DNA of 64,000 bases from Paralysiella testudinis. Lineage in GTDB: Bacteria; Pseudomonadota; Gammaproteobacteria; Burkholderiales; Neisseriaceae. The stretch covers positions 2,439,385 to 2,503,384 of the forward strand of contig NZ_CP069798.1 of assembly GCF_016894345.1 (NCBI RefSeq), read 5' to 3'. How positions within the stretch are numbered: the first letter of the stretch is position 1; each line of letters opens with the position of its first letter. Position numbers and translations under genes: made by a program. The notes below the pieces were generated by a model. It saw only the letters and a list, made by a program, of their open reading frames with translations, was not told the origin of the DNA and ran no database searches. Shown here piece by piece: positions 1-9,190 of the stretch.

Positions 1-468
1 GTGGGAATGGCGTTTCTGGCGGTGGCGCGCGAAGGCTTGGAGAGCGTGTTTTTCCTGATTGCGGTGTTTGAGCAAAGCCCTTCTTGGCATATGCCGGTGG
101 GCGCGCTGCTGGGCTTGGCCGCAGCGGCGGTGATCGGCACGCTGATTTATCAGGGCGGCATACGGCTGAATTTGGCCAAGTTTTTCCGCTGGACGGGCGT
201 GTTTTTAATTGTGGTGGCCGCCGGTTTGCTGGCCGGCTCGCTGCGCGCGCTGCACGAAGCAGGCGTGTGGAACCATTTGCAGGGCATTGCCTTTCATTCG
301 GCGCATATCCTGCATGAAGACAGCCCGCTGGGCGTGCTTTTGGGCGGCTTTTTCGGCTACACCGACCACCCCACTTGGGGCGAAATCGCCGTGTGGCTGC
401 TGTATTTGGTGCCGGTATTGTATTGGTTTTTGCGCGGCACCCAACCTATGCCTGCCAAGGCTGCCTGA
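1..468 (+). CDS. efeU: FTR1-family iron permease, C-terminal part (cut by window start)
   Basis: This is the C-terminal part of an EfeU/FTR1-type inner-membrane iron permease. EfeU imports iron with EfeO and EfeB. The visible 155 residues are strongly hydrophobic, with about four membrane segments (roughly 15-25, 33-52, 62-82 and 128-145). An REGLE motif at residues 10-14 matches the family's iron-binding REGxE motif. The family usually has about 270-280 residues, so the 5' half lies before base 1 and the GTG at base 1 is probably internal. efeO follows within 35 bases, so an efeUO operon is likely. Family assignment is firm; the start is unknown. Confidence 0.88.
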   Translation: MGMAFLAVAREGLESVFFLIAVFEQSPSWHMPVGALLGLAAAAVIGTLIYQGGIRLNLAKFFRWTGVFLIVVAAGLLAGSLRALHEAGVWNHLQGIAFHSAHILHEDSPLGVLLGGFFGYTDHPTWGEIAVWLLYLVPVLYWFLRGTQPMPAKAA

Positions 469-499
469 ACATTATTTTTAACCACCTTTGAGATTCAAA

Positions 500-1654
500 A
501 TGAAAACATTCCGTATCACCGCCTTATCCGCCTTGCTTGCCTTGGGCCTTAGCGCCTGCCAGCCGCCCGAAGCCGACAAACCGGCCGCCGCATCCGCCGC
601 GGCCAATGCCGACGGCAGCGTAAACATCACTGTAAACGACGCTGCCTGCGAGCCGATGGCGCTCACCGTACCCAGCGGGCAAACCGTGTTCAATATCCAA
701 AACAACAGCGGGCGCAAGCTCGAATGGGAGATTTTAAAAGGCGTGATGGTGGTGGACGAACGTGAAAACATCGCCCCCGGCCTGGCCGACAAAATGACGG
801 TAACGCTGTTGCCCGGCGAATATGAAATGACTTGCGGCCTACTCACCAACCCGCGCGGCAAGCTCACCGTCACCGACAGCGGCTTTAAAGCCACCGCATC
901 GCAAGCCGATATGGCCAAGCTGGAACAGCCCTTGGCCGAATACAAAGCTTATGTGCAGGCCGAAGCCAAGGAATTGGTGGCCAAAACCACCGAATTCACC
1001 GCCGCCGTGAAAGCGGGCAATATCGCCAAAGCCAAATCGCTGTTTGCCGCCACCCGCTATCACTATGAGCGCATCGAGCCGATTGCCGAATTGTTTAACG
1101 AGCTGGATCCGGCCATCGACGCGCGTGAGGACGACTTCAAACAAGGCCCGAAAGACCCGGCCTTTACCGGCTTTCACCGCCTCGAATACGCGCTGTGGGT
1201 GGAAAACAGCACCGCCGGCGTGAACGAGGTTGCCGACAAACTGCTGGCCGATGTGAAAACCCTGCAACAAGAAATCGACTTACTGTCGTTCCCACCCAAT
1301 AAAGTGGTGGGCGGCGCGGCGGTGCTGGTGGAAGAAGTGGCCGGCAGCAAAATCAGCGGCGAAGAAGACCGCTACAGCCACACCGATTTGAGCGACTTCC
1401 AAGCCAATATCGAAGGCGCACAAAAAATTGTGGATTTGTTCCGCCCGCTGATTGCCGAAAAAAATCAGGCGCTGCTGGACAAAACCGATGCCAATTTCAA
1501 AACCGTCAACAATATTCTGGCCAAATACCAAACCGCCAACGGTTTTGAAACCTACGACAAACTCACCGAAGCCGACCGCAAAGCGCTGCAAGCGCCGATT
1601 AACGCGCTGGCCGAAGATTTGGCACAGCTGCGCGGCACGCTGGGTTTGAATTAA
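500..1654 (+). CDS. efeO: Iron uptake lipoprotein EfeO (cupredoxin-like plus M75 peptidase-like domain)
   Basis: The product is predicted to deliver periplasmic iron to EfeU. Residues 1-20 form a lipoprotein signal ending in LSAC with Cys20, so the protein should be lipid-anchored. Residues about 40-125 resemble the EfeO cupredoxin domain. The rest resembles the M75 (imelysin/EfeM) helical domain, with its HxxE metal motif as HRLE at residues 226-229. Length (384 aa) fits EfeO. The ATG at 500 was chosen over an upstream in-frame TTG at 488 because it starts the signal peptide directly. It follows efeU closely; a DUS-type hairpin just after the stop would end the transcript before efeB. Confidence 0.92.
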   Translation: MKTFRITALSALLALGLSACQPPEADKPAAASAAANADGSVNITVNDAACEPMALTVPSGQTVFNIQNNSGRKLEWEILKGVMVVDERENIAPGLADKMTVTLLPGEYEMTCGLLTNPRGKLTVTDSGFKATASQADMAKLEQPLAEYKAYVQAEAKELVAKTTEFTAAVKAGNIAKAKSLFAATRYHYERIEPIAELFNELDPAIDAREDDFKQGPKDPAFTGFHRLEYALWVENSTAGVNEVADKLLADVKTLQQEIDLLSFPPNKVVGGAAVLVEEVAGSKISGEEDRYSHTDLSDFQANIEGAQKIVDLFRPLIAEKNQALLDKTDANFKTVNNILAKYQTANGFETYDKLTEADRKALQAPINALAEDLAQLRGTLGLN

Positions 1655-1667
1655 AAGCGATAACAAA

Positions 1668-1696
1668 AGGCTACCTGAAAAGCTTTCAGGTAGCCT
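1668..1696 (+). terminator. Inverted AGGCTACCTGAA pair acting as terminator after efeO
   Basis: Two copies of the eikDUS-type 12-mer face each other across a 3-base loop, 13 bases after the efeO stop. Paired uptake sequences are commonly used as terminators in Neisseriaceae. No long T-run follows. Confidence 0.6.
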
Positions 1697-1791
1697 ATTA
1701 AACCCGTCGCCCAGATTTAAAAATCCGACTCGTATAAATCGCAGCTATTTATAAACCATTTTGTTTAGGATATCTGAAACGCATAATCTGT

Positions 1792-2050
1792 GCAGCCTTC
1801 CCCTTGGCGCAGCCGAACGGAACGTGGTTTTGGCGGAAACAAGGGCGGTCCGGAGCGCAGCGACTAGCGGCCGCCGCCAAAAGCATGTGCAGTGAGGGAA
1901 GTTTGGCGCAGCCAAACCTGCAACCGGGGTCGCCTTTCTTTGCTTACTTTATTCGCCGTAGGTGCGCTTCGCGTGAACGAAGCAAAGAAAGTAAGTGGCC
2001 GCGCGGCCATGAAGCGCAAAGTAAAACGATAAGAAAACGTACAAAACAGT
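1792..2050 (+). repeat. Dispersed ~255 bp repeat, copy A (possible structured element)
   Basis: This stretch matches, on the opposite strand, the sequence at 24478-24732. The best conserved blocks are GAGGGAAGTTTG, CAACCGGGGTCGCC and GTAAGTGGCCGCGCGGCC. A stem 1935-1945/1980-1990 (TTTCTTTGCTT with AAGCAAAGAAA) is kept in the other copy with a compensatory base-pair change. An alternative stem 1943-1950/1988-1995 overlaps it. The element fills most of the 553-base gap between efeO and efeB. Open frames inside it are not conserved between the copies. Confidence 0.7.
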
Positions 2051-2162
2051 ATATGGATTTTTAAAATAATCCGCTTCATTTCGCTTTAGTTTTTGCCAAT
2101 GGATTACCGAATTTCATTCAGAAATAAGGGTTTAATGCTTTCAGGCAGCTTTATTAATCAGG

Positions 2163-2182
2163 TGCGTAACTTCAATTGTTAA
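2163..2182 (-). repeat. Solo end of the TGAAGTTACGCA repeat
   Basis: TGCGTAACTTCA followed by an AT-rich tail matches the right-hand end of the elements at 30420-30667 and 28791-29213. No partner end is nearby, so it looks like a remnant in front of efeB. Confidence 0.5.
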
Positions 2183-2207
2183 TCCAACCCCAACCCAAAA
2201 TCCAACC

Positions 2208-3482
2208 ATGACCCAATCCAACACCCCCGCCCAACCCGCCAAACGCGCGCTGCTCAAAGGCGCGCTGGCCGCCGGTGCCGCCGGCCTTGCCGCCGCCGCA
2301 GGCGGCTTTGCTTATGGCGAGAAAAAAGGCCGCGCCGATGAAAAAACCGACGCCGCCCAACACAGCCGCGAAAGTTACCCCTGCTACGGCACCCACCAGC
2401 AAGGCATCACCACCCCGCATCAGCCGTTTGCCATCATGGCCGCGTTTGACGTGTCCGCACAAACCCCCTCGCAGCTGCAAAACCTGCTGCGCACCCTCAC
2501 CGCCCGCATCGAATTTCTCACCCGTGGCGGCGAACTGCAAGACGGCGACGCCAAGTTGCCGCCCGCCGGCAGCGGCCTTTTGGGCAAAACTTTCCGCCCC
2601 GACGGCCTCACCATCACCGTATCCGTGGGCGCCAGCCTGTTTGATGCGCGTTTCGGGCTGGCCGATAAAAAGCCCAAGCACCTGATTGAAATGGCGCGTT
2701 TTCCCAACGACAAACTGGCCGCCGAATGGTGCGATGGCGATTTCAGCATCCAAATCTGCGCCCTTTCCCCCGAAACCTGCCAAAACGCCCTGCGCGACTT
2801 GGTGAAAAACACCGCCCAATACGCCATTATCCGCTGGAGCATCGACGGCTTTTTGCCCAAAACCGAACCCGGCGCCGCCGCGCGCAACCTGTTTGGCTTT
2901 CGCGACGGCAGCGGCAACCCCGATGTGGGCAACCCCCAAACCGCCAACGAAGTATTGTGGACCGGCATCGCCGCCAACAGCCTCGATGAACCCGCATGGG
3001 CGAAAAACGGCAGCTATCAAGCCGTGCGCCTGATTCGCCATTTTGTGGAATTTTGGGACCGCACGCCCTTGCAAGAGCAAGAAACCATTTTCGGGCGCGA
3101 AAAATACAGCGGCGCCCCGCTGGGCATGAAAAACGAACACGACAGCCCCGACTACGCCGCCGACCCGCAAGGCAAAACCATTCCGCACGACAGCCATATG
3201 CGCCTGGCCAACCCGCGCAGCCGCGAATTTATGCAGAAACACCAATTGTTCAGACGGCCTTTCGACTATTCGCGCGGTCTGGCCAAATCCGGCCAATTGG
3301 ATGTGGGGCTTGTGTTTATCTGCTACCAAGCCAATCTGGCCGACGGCTTTATCTTTGTGCAAAACCTGCTCAACGGCGAGCCGCTGGAAGAATACATCAG
3401 CCCCTTCGGCGGCGGCTATTTCTTCACCCTGCCGGGTGTGCAGGCGGGCGAATATTTCGGGCAAAGCCTGTTGCAAAGTTAA
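2208..3482 (+). CDS. efeB: Dye-decolorizing (DyP) heme peroxidase EfeB
   Basis: EfeB is the periplasmic heme peroxidase of the EfeUOB iron system. The 424-residue product has an N-terminal export signal (about residues 12-40) with a KR in place of the usual twin arginine of a Tat signal. The DyP GxxDG motif appears as FRDG with Asp233. The likely proximal heme ligand is His330 in SHMRLAN. Length and order fit EfeB of enterobacteria. It sits 553 bases after efeO, separated by a repeat and a terminator, so it probably has its own promoter. A long antisense frame covers it but has no coding character. Confidence 0.92.
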   Translation: MTQSNTPAQPAKRALLKGALAAGAAGLAAAAGGFAYGEKKGRADEKTDAAQHSRESYPCYGTHQQGITTPHQPFAIMAAFDVSAQTPSQLQNLLRTLTARIEFLTRGGELQDGDAKLPPAGSGLLGKTFRPDGLTITVSVGASLFDARFGLADKKPKHLIEMARFPNDKLAAEWCDGDFSIQICALSPETCQNALRDLVKNTAQYAIIRWSIDGFLPKTEPGAAARNLFGFRDGSGNPDVGNPQTANEVLWTGIAANSLDEPAWAKNGSYQAVRLIRHFVEFWDRTPLQEQETIFGREKYSGAPLGMKNEHDSPDYAADPQGKTIPHDSHMRLANPRSREFMQKHQLFRRPFDYSRGLAKSGQLDVGLVFICYQANLADGFIFVQNLLNGEPLEEYISPFGGGYFFTLPGVQAGEYFGQSLLQS

Positions 3483-3584
3483 CAGCCGCAATGGTTAGCG
3501 CTTTGGTGCGTTGTCGGCACGCATATAAAACTGCATCATGCGTTCAGGCTGCCTGAAACCCATTTGCTTTTGTTATACCCAAAA

Positions 3585-3620
3585 AAACCAATGCCGCCCT
3601 GAATAAGGCGGCATTGGTTT
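3585..3620. terminator. Strong hairpin between efeB and a small minus-strand ORF
   Basis: AACCAATGCCGCC pairs with GGCGGCATTGGTT around an 8-base loop, flanked by A-rich and T-rich edges. It can end transcription from both sides: efeB on plus and the small ORF 3713-3636 on minus. Confidence 0.7.
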
Positions 3621-3635
3621 AAATGGGTGGCGGGT

Positions 3636-3713
3636 TTATGACGGGGGCGACTGGGTTTGTGTGCGGGTGCGCAGTAAGGCACGGTAGTTGTTTAAACGGC
3701 GGCGGTGTTGCAT
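3636..3713 (-). CDS. Candidate 25-residue Arg-rich small protein
   Basis: A short reading frame with ATG at 3713 encodes 25 residues beginning MQHRRRLNNYRALL and rich in Arg and Thr. An AGGAAG ribosome-binding site stands six bases before the ATG, and the hairpin 3585-3620 follows the stop by 15 bases. These signals are what make it worth listing. I do not recognise the peptide. It could be a leader peptide, a small basic protein or chance. The region before it (3714-4022) holds no other gene that I can support. Confidence 0.35.
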   Translation of the reverse strand: MQHRRRLNNYRALLRTRTQTQSPPS

Positions 3714-4022
3714 GATAACTTCCTTAGGTACTGCTTTTGTACAGCAAATTTATTGTTTTAATTGTTAATACAGTGCGGTGTTGATTTCACCCAGTGATAT
3801 TGAAGCAAGAACAATGTGATGCGTTATAAAGCGGGGATGATGGCGCGAAGCCGGAATGGTTTGTCTGTATTGGAATAAAACGGTATGTGATAAACACCAA
3901 AGCCGATTTATAAATACATGCCAAGCATCATAACCGCTTTATCCACATAAAACCACTTTATTCTCGATACTTTACCCATACCTTACAAAATTGCGCCAAT
4001 CAATAAGCTTGCAATATTATTT

Positions 4023-4126
4023 ATACCAATTCTAAAAAATAAGATAACAAGGCGGCGAGCCACAGACAGTACACCTAGTACGGCAAGGCGAGCCAACGCA
4101 GTTAGGTTATTTTTTAGAATTGGTAT
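4023..4126. repeat. Correia-like element, short form (ATACCAATTC ends)
   Basis: This 104 bp element has inverted ends starting ATACCAATTCTAAAAAATAA. Its core (GGCGGCGAGCC, GACAGTAC, CGGCAAGGCGAGCCAACGC) resembles the Correia core. It lacks the ~50 base internal segment of the long form. It touches the mutY stop codon (4128-4126). Confidence 0.8.
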
Positions 4127-5184
4127 TATCTTATCTCCGCCAAATACGCCGCCAAAGGCTTGGGCAAGCCGTAAGCCGCCAAATCGGCTTTCGCCACCCA
4201 CTCACCATCGCGCTCGATAATGGCGCTGTTTTCAGGCAGCCTGAAATCGCAAACCAAGGGCGTGATTTGCAGCAGGCGGTGGGTTAAGCGGTGGCTGATG
4301 GTGTGGCCTTCGCTCATATCGGCCAAATTCAGCCCGGCTTTGGCCAGCCACTGCTCGGCTTGCGCCAAGCTGGGCACACACGGCACACACCACAGGCCGC
4401 CCCAAATGCCCTTTTGCGGGCGTTTGTGCAGCCACAGCGCGCCATCGGCCCGGCGCAACACCAGCCAATACAGCGGCAGCACCGCCACCGCCACGGCGGC
4501 TTTTTTGCGCGGCAGCTCGGCCACGCGGTTTTGCACCCGCGCTTGGCATACATCCGCCATCGGGCAAGCATTACACAACGGCTTGCTGCGCTTGCACACC
4601 GTGGCGCCCAAATCCATCAAGCCTTGCGTATAGGCGGCCATATCGGCAGCAGCAGGCGGCAACAGGCTTTCGGCCAATGCCCACAGCGTGTCGTTAAACG
4701 CCTTGCTGTTGGCATCGCCGTCTTGTGCAAACACCCGGCACAGCACCCGTTTTACATTGCCGTCCAAAATACTTTCGCGCTGCCCAAAGGCAAAAGCGGC
4801 AATCGCCGCTGCGGTGCTGCGCCCCACCCCGCTCAAGCGCTCCAATTGCGGCCGCGTGCATGGAAATTCGCCGTTAAAATCTGCCACCACCTGCTGCGCC
4901 GCTTTGTGCAAGTTGCGGGCACGGCTGTAATAGCCCAAGCCTTGCCACAGGCTCAACACCGCGTCTTGCGGCGCCGCCGCCAAAGCCTGCACATTGGGGA
5001 AAGCCGCCATAAAACGCGGATAATAGTCCAGCACCGTGGCCACTTGGGTTTGCTGCAACATGATTTCCGACAGCCACACGCCATAAGGATCCGCCACCTG
5101 CCACGGCAAATGATGGCGGCCATGCTGTTGCTGCCAGGCAATCAGGCGCGGGGCGAATTGTTGGACGGTTGTTTTTGGCGGCAT
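4126..5184 (-). CDS. mutY: A/G-specific adenine glycosylase
   Basis: MutY removes adenine mispaired with 8-oxoguanine. The 352-residue protein has the catalytic Glu40 in LSEIMLQQTQV, the helix-hairpin-helix LSGVGRSTA (117-125) and the nucleophile-assisting Asp141 in LDGNVKRV. It also has the iron-sulfur loop Cys197-X6-Cys204-X2-Cys207-X5-Cys213. A NUDIX-like C-terminal domain follows (about 230-350). The TAA stop lies exactly at the edge of a Correia-like element, so the element may supply the 3' end of the mRNA. The gene stands alone, head to head with the methyltransferase gene. Confidence 0.95.
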   Translation of the reverse strand: MPPKTTVQQFAPRLIAWQQQHGRHHLPWQVADPYGVWLSEIMLQQTQVATVLDYYPRFMAAFPNVQALAAAPQDAVLSLWQGLGYYSRARNLHKAAQQVVADFNGEFPCTRPQLERLSGVGRSTAAAIAAFAFGQRESILDGNVKRVLCRVFAQDGDANSKAFNDTLWALAESLLPPAAADMAAYTQGLMDLGATVCKRSKPLCNACPMADVCQARVQNRVAELPRKKAAVAVAVLPLYWLVLRRADGALWLHKRPQKGIWGGLWCVPCVPSLAQAEQWLAKAGLNLADMSEGHTISHRLTHRLLQITPLVCDFRLPENSAIIERDGEWVAKADLAAYGLPKPLAAYLAEIR

Positions 5185-5296
5185 TTTAGCAACGGTGTTT
5201 CAGGTATAATCGGCATTATTTTCAAGGCTGCCTGAAATTGATTTTCTGGCATTCCCAGCGTTTTCAGGCAGCCGCCCATTGTACACAAAGAGCCCC

Positions 5297-6439
5297 ATGT
5301 CCGATTATTCTTTATTTGTTTCCTGCCCGCGCGGTTTGGAGCCGGTGCTGGCCGTTGAGCTGGCGGCGCAACACGCGACCGACATCACCCCCGGCGATGG
5401 CGGCATCGCCTGCTGTGGCAGCTTGGAAACGGTTTACCGCATCAATCTGCACAGCCGCACCGCCAGCCGTGTGCTGCTACGGGTGGCGCACGGTGCCATC
5501 CGCCACGAGCAAGACGTTTACGCGCTGGCCGCCAAAACCGCTTGGCCGCAATGGTTTGCCGTGCAGCAAACCTTCAAAATCCACATTGAGGGCAAACGCG
5601 CCCCGGTAAAAAGCCTGGATTTCACAGCCTTAAAAGTGAAAGACGCAGTTTGCGACGTATTCCGCGAACACAGCGGCAGCCGCCCCAGCGTGGGCAAATT
5701 CCGCCCCGATGTGCGCATCCATGCCTTTTTAAACGACAAAACCGCCAGCCTGTTTATCGACACCAGCGGCGAAGCCTTGTTTAAACGCGGCTACCGCAAC
5801 GAAGCGGGCGAAGCACCGATGCGCGAAAATCTGGCTGCCGGGCTGCTGCTGTTGGCCGGCTACAACGGCAGCCAGCCGTTTATGGATCCCTTCTGCGGCA
5901 GCGGCACTTTAGCGATTGAAGCGGCACTAATCGCCACCGCCACCGCACCCGGGCTGGCACGCCGCTTTGGTTTTGAAACACTCAAAAATTTCGATGCCGC
6001 TCTGTGGCACAGCCTGCAACAACAAGCCAAAAACGCCATCCATCCGGCCACCGCACCCATTGGCGGCAGCGACAATGACCGCCACATGGTGGCCACCGCC
6101 CGCCACAATGCCGCGGCCGCCGGTGTGGGGCAATACATCCACTGGCAAACCCAAGACGCGCTCGACAGCCGCCCCAATGGCGAGCACGGCATTTTAATCA
6201 GCAACCCGCCCTACGGCGTGCGCTTGGCCGAAATCCAAACCCTGCAAGCGCTGTATCCGCAATTGGGCAGCTGGTTGAAACAATATTTCGCCGGCTGGAC
6301 CGCGGGCATGTTCACCGCCGACCGCGACATGCCCAAACTGATGCGCCTGTCGCCCAAGCGCAAAATCCCGCTGTTTAACGGCAACTTGGATGCGCGGCTG
6401 TTTTTGCTGGAAATGGTGGCCGGTTCCAACCGCAGCTAA
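5297..6439 (+). CDS. rlmL: THUMP-domain 23S rRNA guanine-N2 methyltransferase (RlmL-type)
   Basis: The product is a SAM-dependent RNA methyltransferase that matches the RlmL half of the enterobacterial RlmKL fusion, which modifies G2445 of 23S rRNA. An N-terminal ferredoxin-like/THUMP region (about 1-160) precedes the methylase fold. SAM motif I is DPFCGSGTL with Asp197, and the catalytic NPPY is at 303-306. At 380 residues it lacks the RlmK half, as is normal outside enterobacteria. ATG 5297 was preferred to the in-frame TTG at 5279 because MSDYSLF fits the family N-terminus. Exact target base is inferred. Confidence 0.85.
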   Translation: MSDYSLFVSCPRGLEPVLAVELAAQHATDITPGDGGIACCGSLETVYRINLHSRTASRVLLRVAHGAIRHEQDVYALAAKTAWPQWFAVQQTFKIHIEGKRAPVKSLDFTALKVKDAVCDVFREHSGSRPSVGKFRPDVRIHAFLNDKTASLFIDTSGEALFKRGYRNEAGEAPMRENLAAGLLLLAGYNGSQPFMDPFCGSGTLAIEAALIATATAPGLARRFGFETLKNFDAALWHSLQQQAKNAIHPATAPIGGSDNDRHMVATARHNAAAAGVGQYIHWQTQDALDSRPNGEHGILISNPPYGVRLAEIQTLQALYPQLGSWLKQYFAGWTAGMFTADRDMPKLMRLSPKRKIPLFNGNLDARLFLLEMVAGSNRS

Positions 6440-6449
6440 TCTTGCCAAC

Positions 6450-6499
6450 AGGCTGCCTGAAAAGTTTGAGCTGCGCAGAAACTGCGTTTCAGGCAGCCT
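6450..6499 (+). terminator. Inverted DUS pair after rlmL
   Basis: AGGCTGCCTGAAA and TTTCAGGCAGCCT face each other across about 24 bases, with TTTATAT after. It lies between rlmL and the pseudouridine synthase gene and probably ends rlmL transcription. Confidence 0.5.
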
Positions 6500-6524
6500 T
6501 TATATATTGAATAAAGCCAACACC

Positions 6525-7268
6525 ATGACCGACACCCCCAACGACACACAACGCCTGTCCAAACGCATGGCACAGCTGGGCTTATGCTCGCGCCGCGAGG
6601 CCGACCACTACATCGAACAAGGCTGGGTAAAAGTAAACGGTCACACCGCCGTGCTCGGCCAAAAAGTGAGCCTTACCGACCGTATCGACTTAGAGCGCCA
6701 AGCACACCAGCAGCAAGCCGAACGCGTTACCATCTTGCTCAACAAACCGGTGGGCTATGTGAGCGCCCAGCCCGAAGACGGCCACCGCGCCGCCATGGAG
6801 CTGATTACCGCCGCCAACCACTGGGCGGGCGACACCAGCCGCATCCGCTACCAGCCCGGCCACAGCCGCCACCTCGCCCCCGCCGGGCGGCTGGACATCG
6901 ACTCGGTGGGCTTATTGGTGCTCACCCAAGACGGCCGCATCGCCAAGCAATTGATTGGTGAACACAGCGGCGTGGAAAAAGAATACTTGGTGCGCGTGGA
7001 AGGCCGCTTAAGCGAACAAGGCTTGGCCTTGCTCAACCACGGCCTAAGCCTGGATGGCGAAGCCTTGCGCCCGGCCAAAGTGAGCTGGCAAAACCAAGAC
7101 CAACTGCGCTTTATCCTCAAACAAGGCAAAAAACGCCAAATCCGCCGCATGTGCGAGCTGGTGGGCTTGCGCGTTACCGGCCTAAAACGCGTGCGCATGG
7201 GCAAGGTAAAACTGGGGCAGCTGCCGCCGGGGCAATGGCGCTATCTGCATGCGGATGAGCAGTTTTAA
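6525..7268 (+). CDS. rluF: 23S rRNA pseudouridine synthase of the RsuA/RluF group
   Basis: The enzyme isomerises uridine to pseudouridine in rRNA. Residues about 10-57 form an S4 RNA-binding domain ([16 protein letters not shown]). The catalytic domain carries [11 protein letters not shown] with Asp124 as the nucleophile and the C-terminal [10 protein letters not shown] motif. At 247 residues it fits the RsuA/RluB/RluE/RluF group. The S4 segment and KPVG motif look most like RluF (U2604), but the paralogue choice is uncertain. The start at 6525 follows the DUS hairpin closely and leaves no clear Shine-Dalgarno. Confidence 0.72.
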   Translation: MTDTPNDTQRLSKRMAQLGLCSRREADHYIEQGWVKVNGHTAVLGQKVSLTDRIDLERQAHQQQAERVTILLNKPVGYVSAQPEDGHRAAMELITAANHWAGDTSRIRYQPGHSRHLAPAGRLDIDSVGLLVLTQDGRIAKQLIGEHSGVEKEYLVRVEGRLSEQGLALLNHGLSLDGEALRPAKVSWQNQDQLRFILKQGKKRQIRRMCELVGLRVTGLKRVRMGKVKLGQLPPGQWRYLHADEQF

Positions 7269-7388
7269 ATCACCAATTGAAATTACGCGCTCGTGTAAAG
7301 CACAGCCCATCGCTATTTAAATTTGCGCAGATAAACCGCGTTAACCCACCCACAATAATAAAACCACCTACTACAAAGGAGCTTCACC

Positions 7389-8570
7389 ATGCCCCCGTTT
7401 GCCCCGCAAATCAAAATTCCCGCCACCTACTACCGTGGCGGCACCTCCAAAGGCGTGTTTTTCAAATTAGACGACCTGCCCGCCGCCGCGCAAACACCCG
7501 GCGCCGCGCGCGACCAAATTTTGCTGCGCGTGCTCGGCAGCCCCGACCCCTACGGCAAACAAATCGACGGCTTGGGCAACGCCAGCTCCTCCACCAGCAA
7601 AGCGGTGATTCTGGCCCAAAGCAGCACCCCCGGCCACGACGTGGATTATCTGTTTGGCCAAGTGTCGATAGACAAGCCGTTTGTGGATTGGAGCGGCAAC
7701 TGCGGCAACCTCACCGCCGCCGTGGGCGCATTTGCCATCAGCAACGGTTTGGTAGACGCGGCCAACATCCCCGCCAACGGCCTGTGCACCGTGCGCATCT
7801 GGCAAAAAAACATCGGTAAAACCATCATCGCCCATGTGCCGATGCACAACGGTGCAGTGCAAGAAACCGGCGATTTCGAGCTGGACGGCGTTACCTTCCC
7901 CGCCGCCGAAGTGGCCATCGAATTTCTGGATCCTGCCGACGGCGATGGCGATATGTTCCCCACCGGCGCCGTGGTGGATGATTTGGATGTACCCGGCATC
8001 GGCTGCCTGAAAGCCACCTTAATCAATTCCGGCATTCCCACCATTTTTGTGAACGCCGCCGACATCGGCTACACCGGCACCGAATTGCAAGACGACATCA
8101 ACAACGACACCGCCGCCTTGGCAAAGCTGGAAACCATCCGCGCTTACGGCGCATTAAAAATGGGCTTAATTCAAGATATAGCCGAAGCCGCCACCCGCCA
8201 GCACACCCCAAAAGTGGCGTGGGTGGCACCGCCGCAAGGCTATACCGCCTCCAGCGGCAAAGCCGTGGCCGCCGCCGATATTGATTTGCTGGTGCGTGCC
8301 ATGAGCATGGGTAAACTGCACCACGCCATGATGGGCACCGCCTCGGTGGCCATTGGCACCGCCGCCGCCATTCCCGGCACCTTGGTTAACTTGGCTGCCG
8401 GCGGCGGCGAGCGCGAAGCCGTGCGCTTCGGCCATCCTTCCGGCACCTTGCGCGTGGGCGCGGCCGCAGCACAAGAAAACGGCCGCTGGACCGCCACCAA
8501 AGCCATTATGAGCCGCAGCGCCCGGGTGATTATGGAAGGCTGGGTGCGCGTGCCGGGCGATGCGTTTTAA
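7389..8570 (+). CDS. prpF: 2-methylaconitate isomerase PrpF-like
   Basis: PrpF isomerises 2-methylaconitate and works with AcnD in the 2-methylcitrate route for propionate breakdown. The 393-residue protein shows the family start (YYRGGTSKGVFF, about 15-26), the conserved QIDGLGNASSSTSK segment (about 58-71) and the GNCGNL motif (about 103-108). A good AAAGGAG site precedes the ATG. No prpB, prpC or acnD is beside it in this window, so the rest of the pathway must be elsewhere or the protein serves another substrate. A long perfect DUS hairpin ends the gene. Confidence 0.85.
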   Translation: MPPFAPQIKIPATYYRGGTSKGVFFKLDDLPAAAQTPGAARDQILLRVLGSPDPYGKQIDGLGNASSSTSKAVILAQSSTPGHDVDYLFGQVSIDKPFVDWSGNCGNLTAAVGAFAISNGLVDAANIPANGLCTVRIWQKNIGKTIIAHVPMHNGAVQETGDFELDGVTFPAAEVAIEFLDPADGDGDMFPTGAVVDDLDVPGIGCLKATLINSGIPTIFVNAADIGYTGTELQDDINNDTAALAKLETIRAYGALKMGLIQDIAEAATRQHTPKVAWVAPPQGYTASSGKAVAAADIDLLVRAMSMGKLHHAMMGTASVAIGTAAAIPGTLVNLAAGGGEREAVRFGHPSGTLRVGAAAAQENGRWTATKAIMSRSARVIMEGWVRVPGDAF

Positions 8571-8582
8571 CGATTAGCAACG

Positions 8583-8626
8583 CCAATAAAGGCTGCCTGA
8601 AAATATTTTCAGGCAGCCTTTATTGG
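8583..8626 (+). terminator. Long inverted DUS pair after prpF
   Basis: A near-perfect 20-base stem built from CCAATAAAGGCTGCCTGAAA and its complement lies 13 bases after the prpF stop. It is one of the clearest DUS-built terminators here. Confidence 0.75.
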
Positions 8627-8757
8627 CTTGACTTAATACAAACAAGAATGGCTTTCAATCCGGTTTTACATTCTGGCTATTGCCTCAATTACAAAAACAA
8701 ATAATAATGGTTAGCAATTATCAACCAACACCAGCCTTCCGGCACCGCCACCCGCCC

Positions 8758-8865
8758 TATAGTGGAATGAAGAATAAAGTGATACAAGGCGCGAAGCCGC
8801 AGACAGTATAAGTAGTACGGCAAGGCGCAGCAACGCCGTAGCATTTTGTTATGCATTTCACTATA
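8758..8865. repeat. Correia-like element, short form (TATAGTG ends)
   Basis: This 108 bp element has ends TATAGTGGAATGAAGAATAA and a matching inverted end TATAGTGAAATGCATAAC. The TATAGTG start equals that of classical neisserial Correia elements. The core contains GACAGTATAAGTAGTACGGC. It lies in the 343-base gap between prpF and feoA, which otherwise holds only the prpF terminator. Confidence 0.8.
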
Positions 8866-8913
8866 AGACCGCGACGCCCTACCGCACGCTGGGCAATTTG
8901 AAAGCCTGCTTTT

Positions 8914-9180
8914 ATGTCACCCCGTCCTTTACATCAATTCAAAAAAGGTCAGGCCGCGTATATCCACGCCATTCACCCCAATCCCCAATTCGGCCATCTG
9001 GACGACACCGTGGCACAGCGCTTAGCCGATTTGGGCTTTTCCCACGGCATGTCGGTGATGTTGATTGCCACCGGCCTTTTGGGCAAAGGCCCGTTTGCAG
9101 TGCGCTTGGGCAACAACGCCCAATTCTCGCTGCGCCACGCCGAAGCAGCCAAAATCCTCTGCCTGCCCCACCAATCCTGA
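8914..9180 (+). CDS. feoA: Ferrous iron transport accessory protein FeoA
   Basis: FeoA is a small cytoplasmic SH3-like protein that supports the FeoB ferrous iron transporter. The 88-residue product has the family pattern AQRLADLGFSHGMSV followed by LLGKGPFAVRLGN. It lies 10 bases before feoB on the same strand, so the two are surely co-transcribed. No clear Fur box was found in the short stretch between the upstream Correia-like element (ends 8865) and the ATG; the promoter could lie in or near that element. Confidence 0.93.
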   Translation: MSPRPLHQFKKGQAAYIHAIHPNPQFGHLDDTVAQRLADLGFSHGMSVMLIATGLLGKGPFAVRLGNNAQFSLRHAEAAKILCLPHQS

Positions 9181-9190
9181 GCGCTCCATC

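Noticed and set aside
1804-2064. 86-residue frame inside repeat copy A
   Set aside because: Not kept in copy B, which is related at base level but open in other frames; treated as noncoding.
2172-3491. Long minus-strand open frame opposite efeB
   Set aside because: It mirrors efeB, is rich in low-complexity Gly/Ala/Phe/His text and has no domain; efeB has clear motifs.
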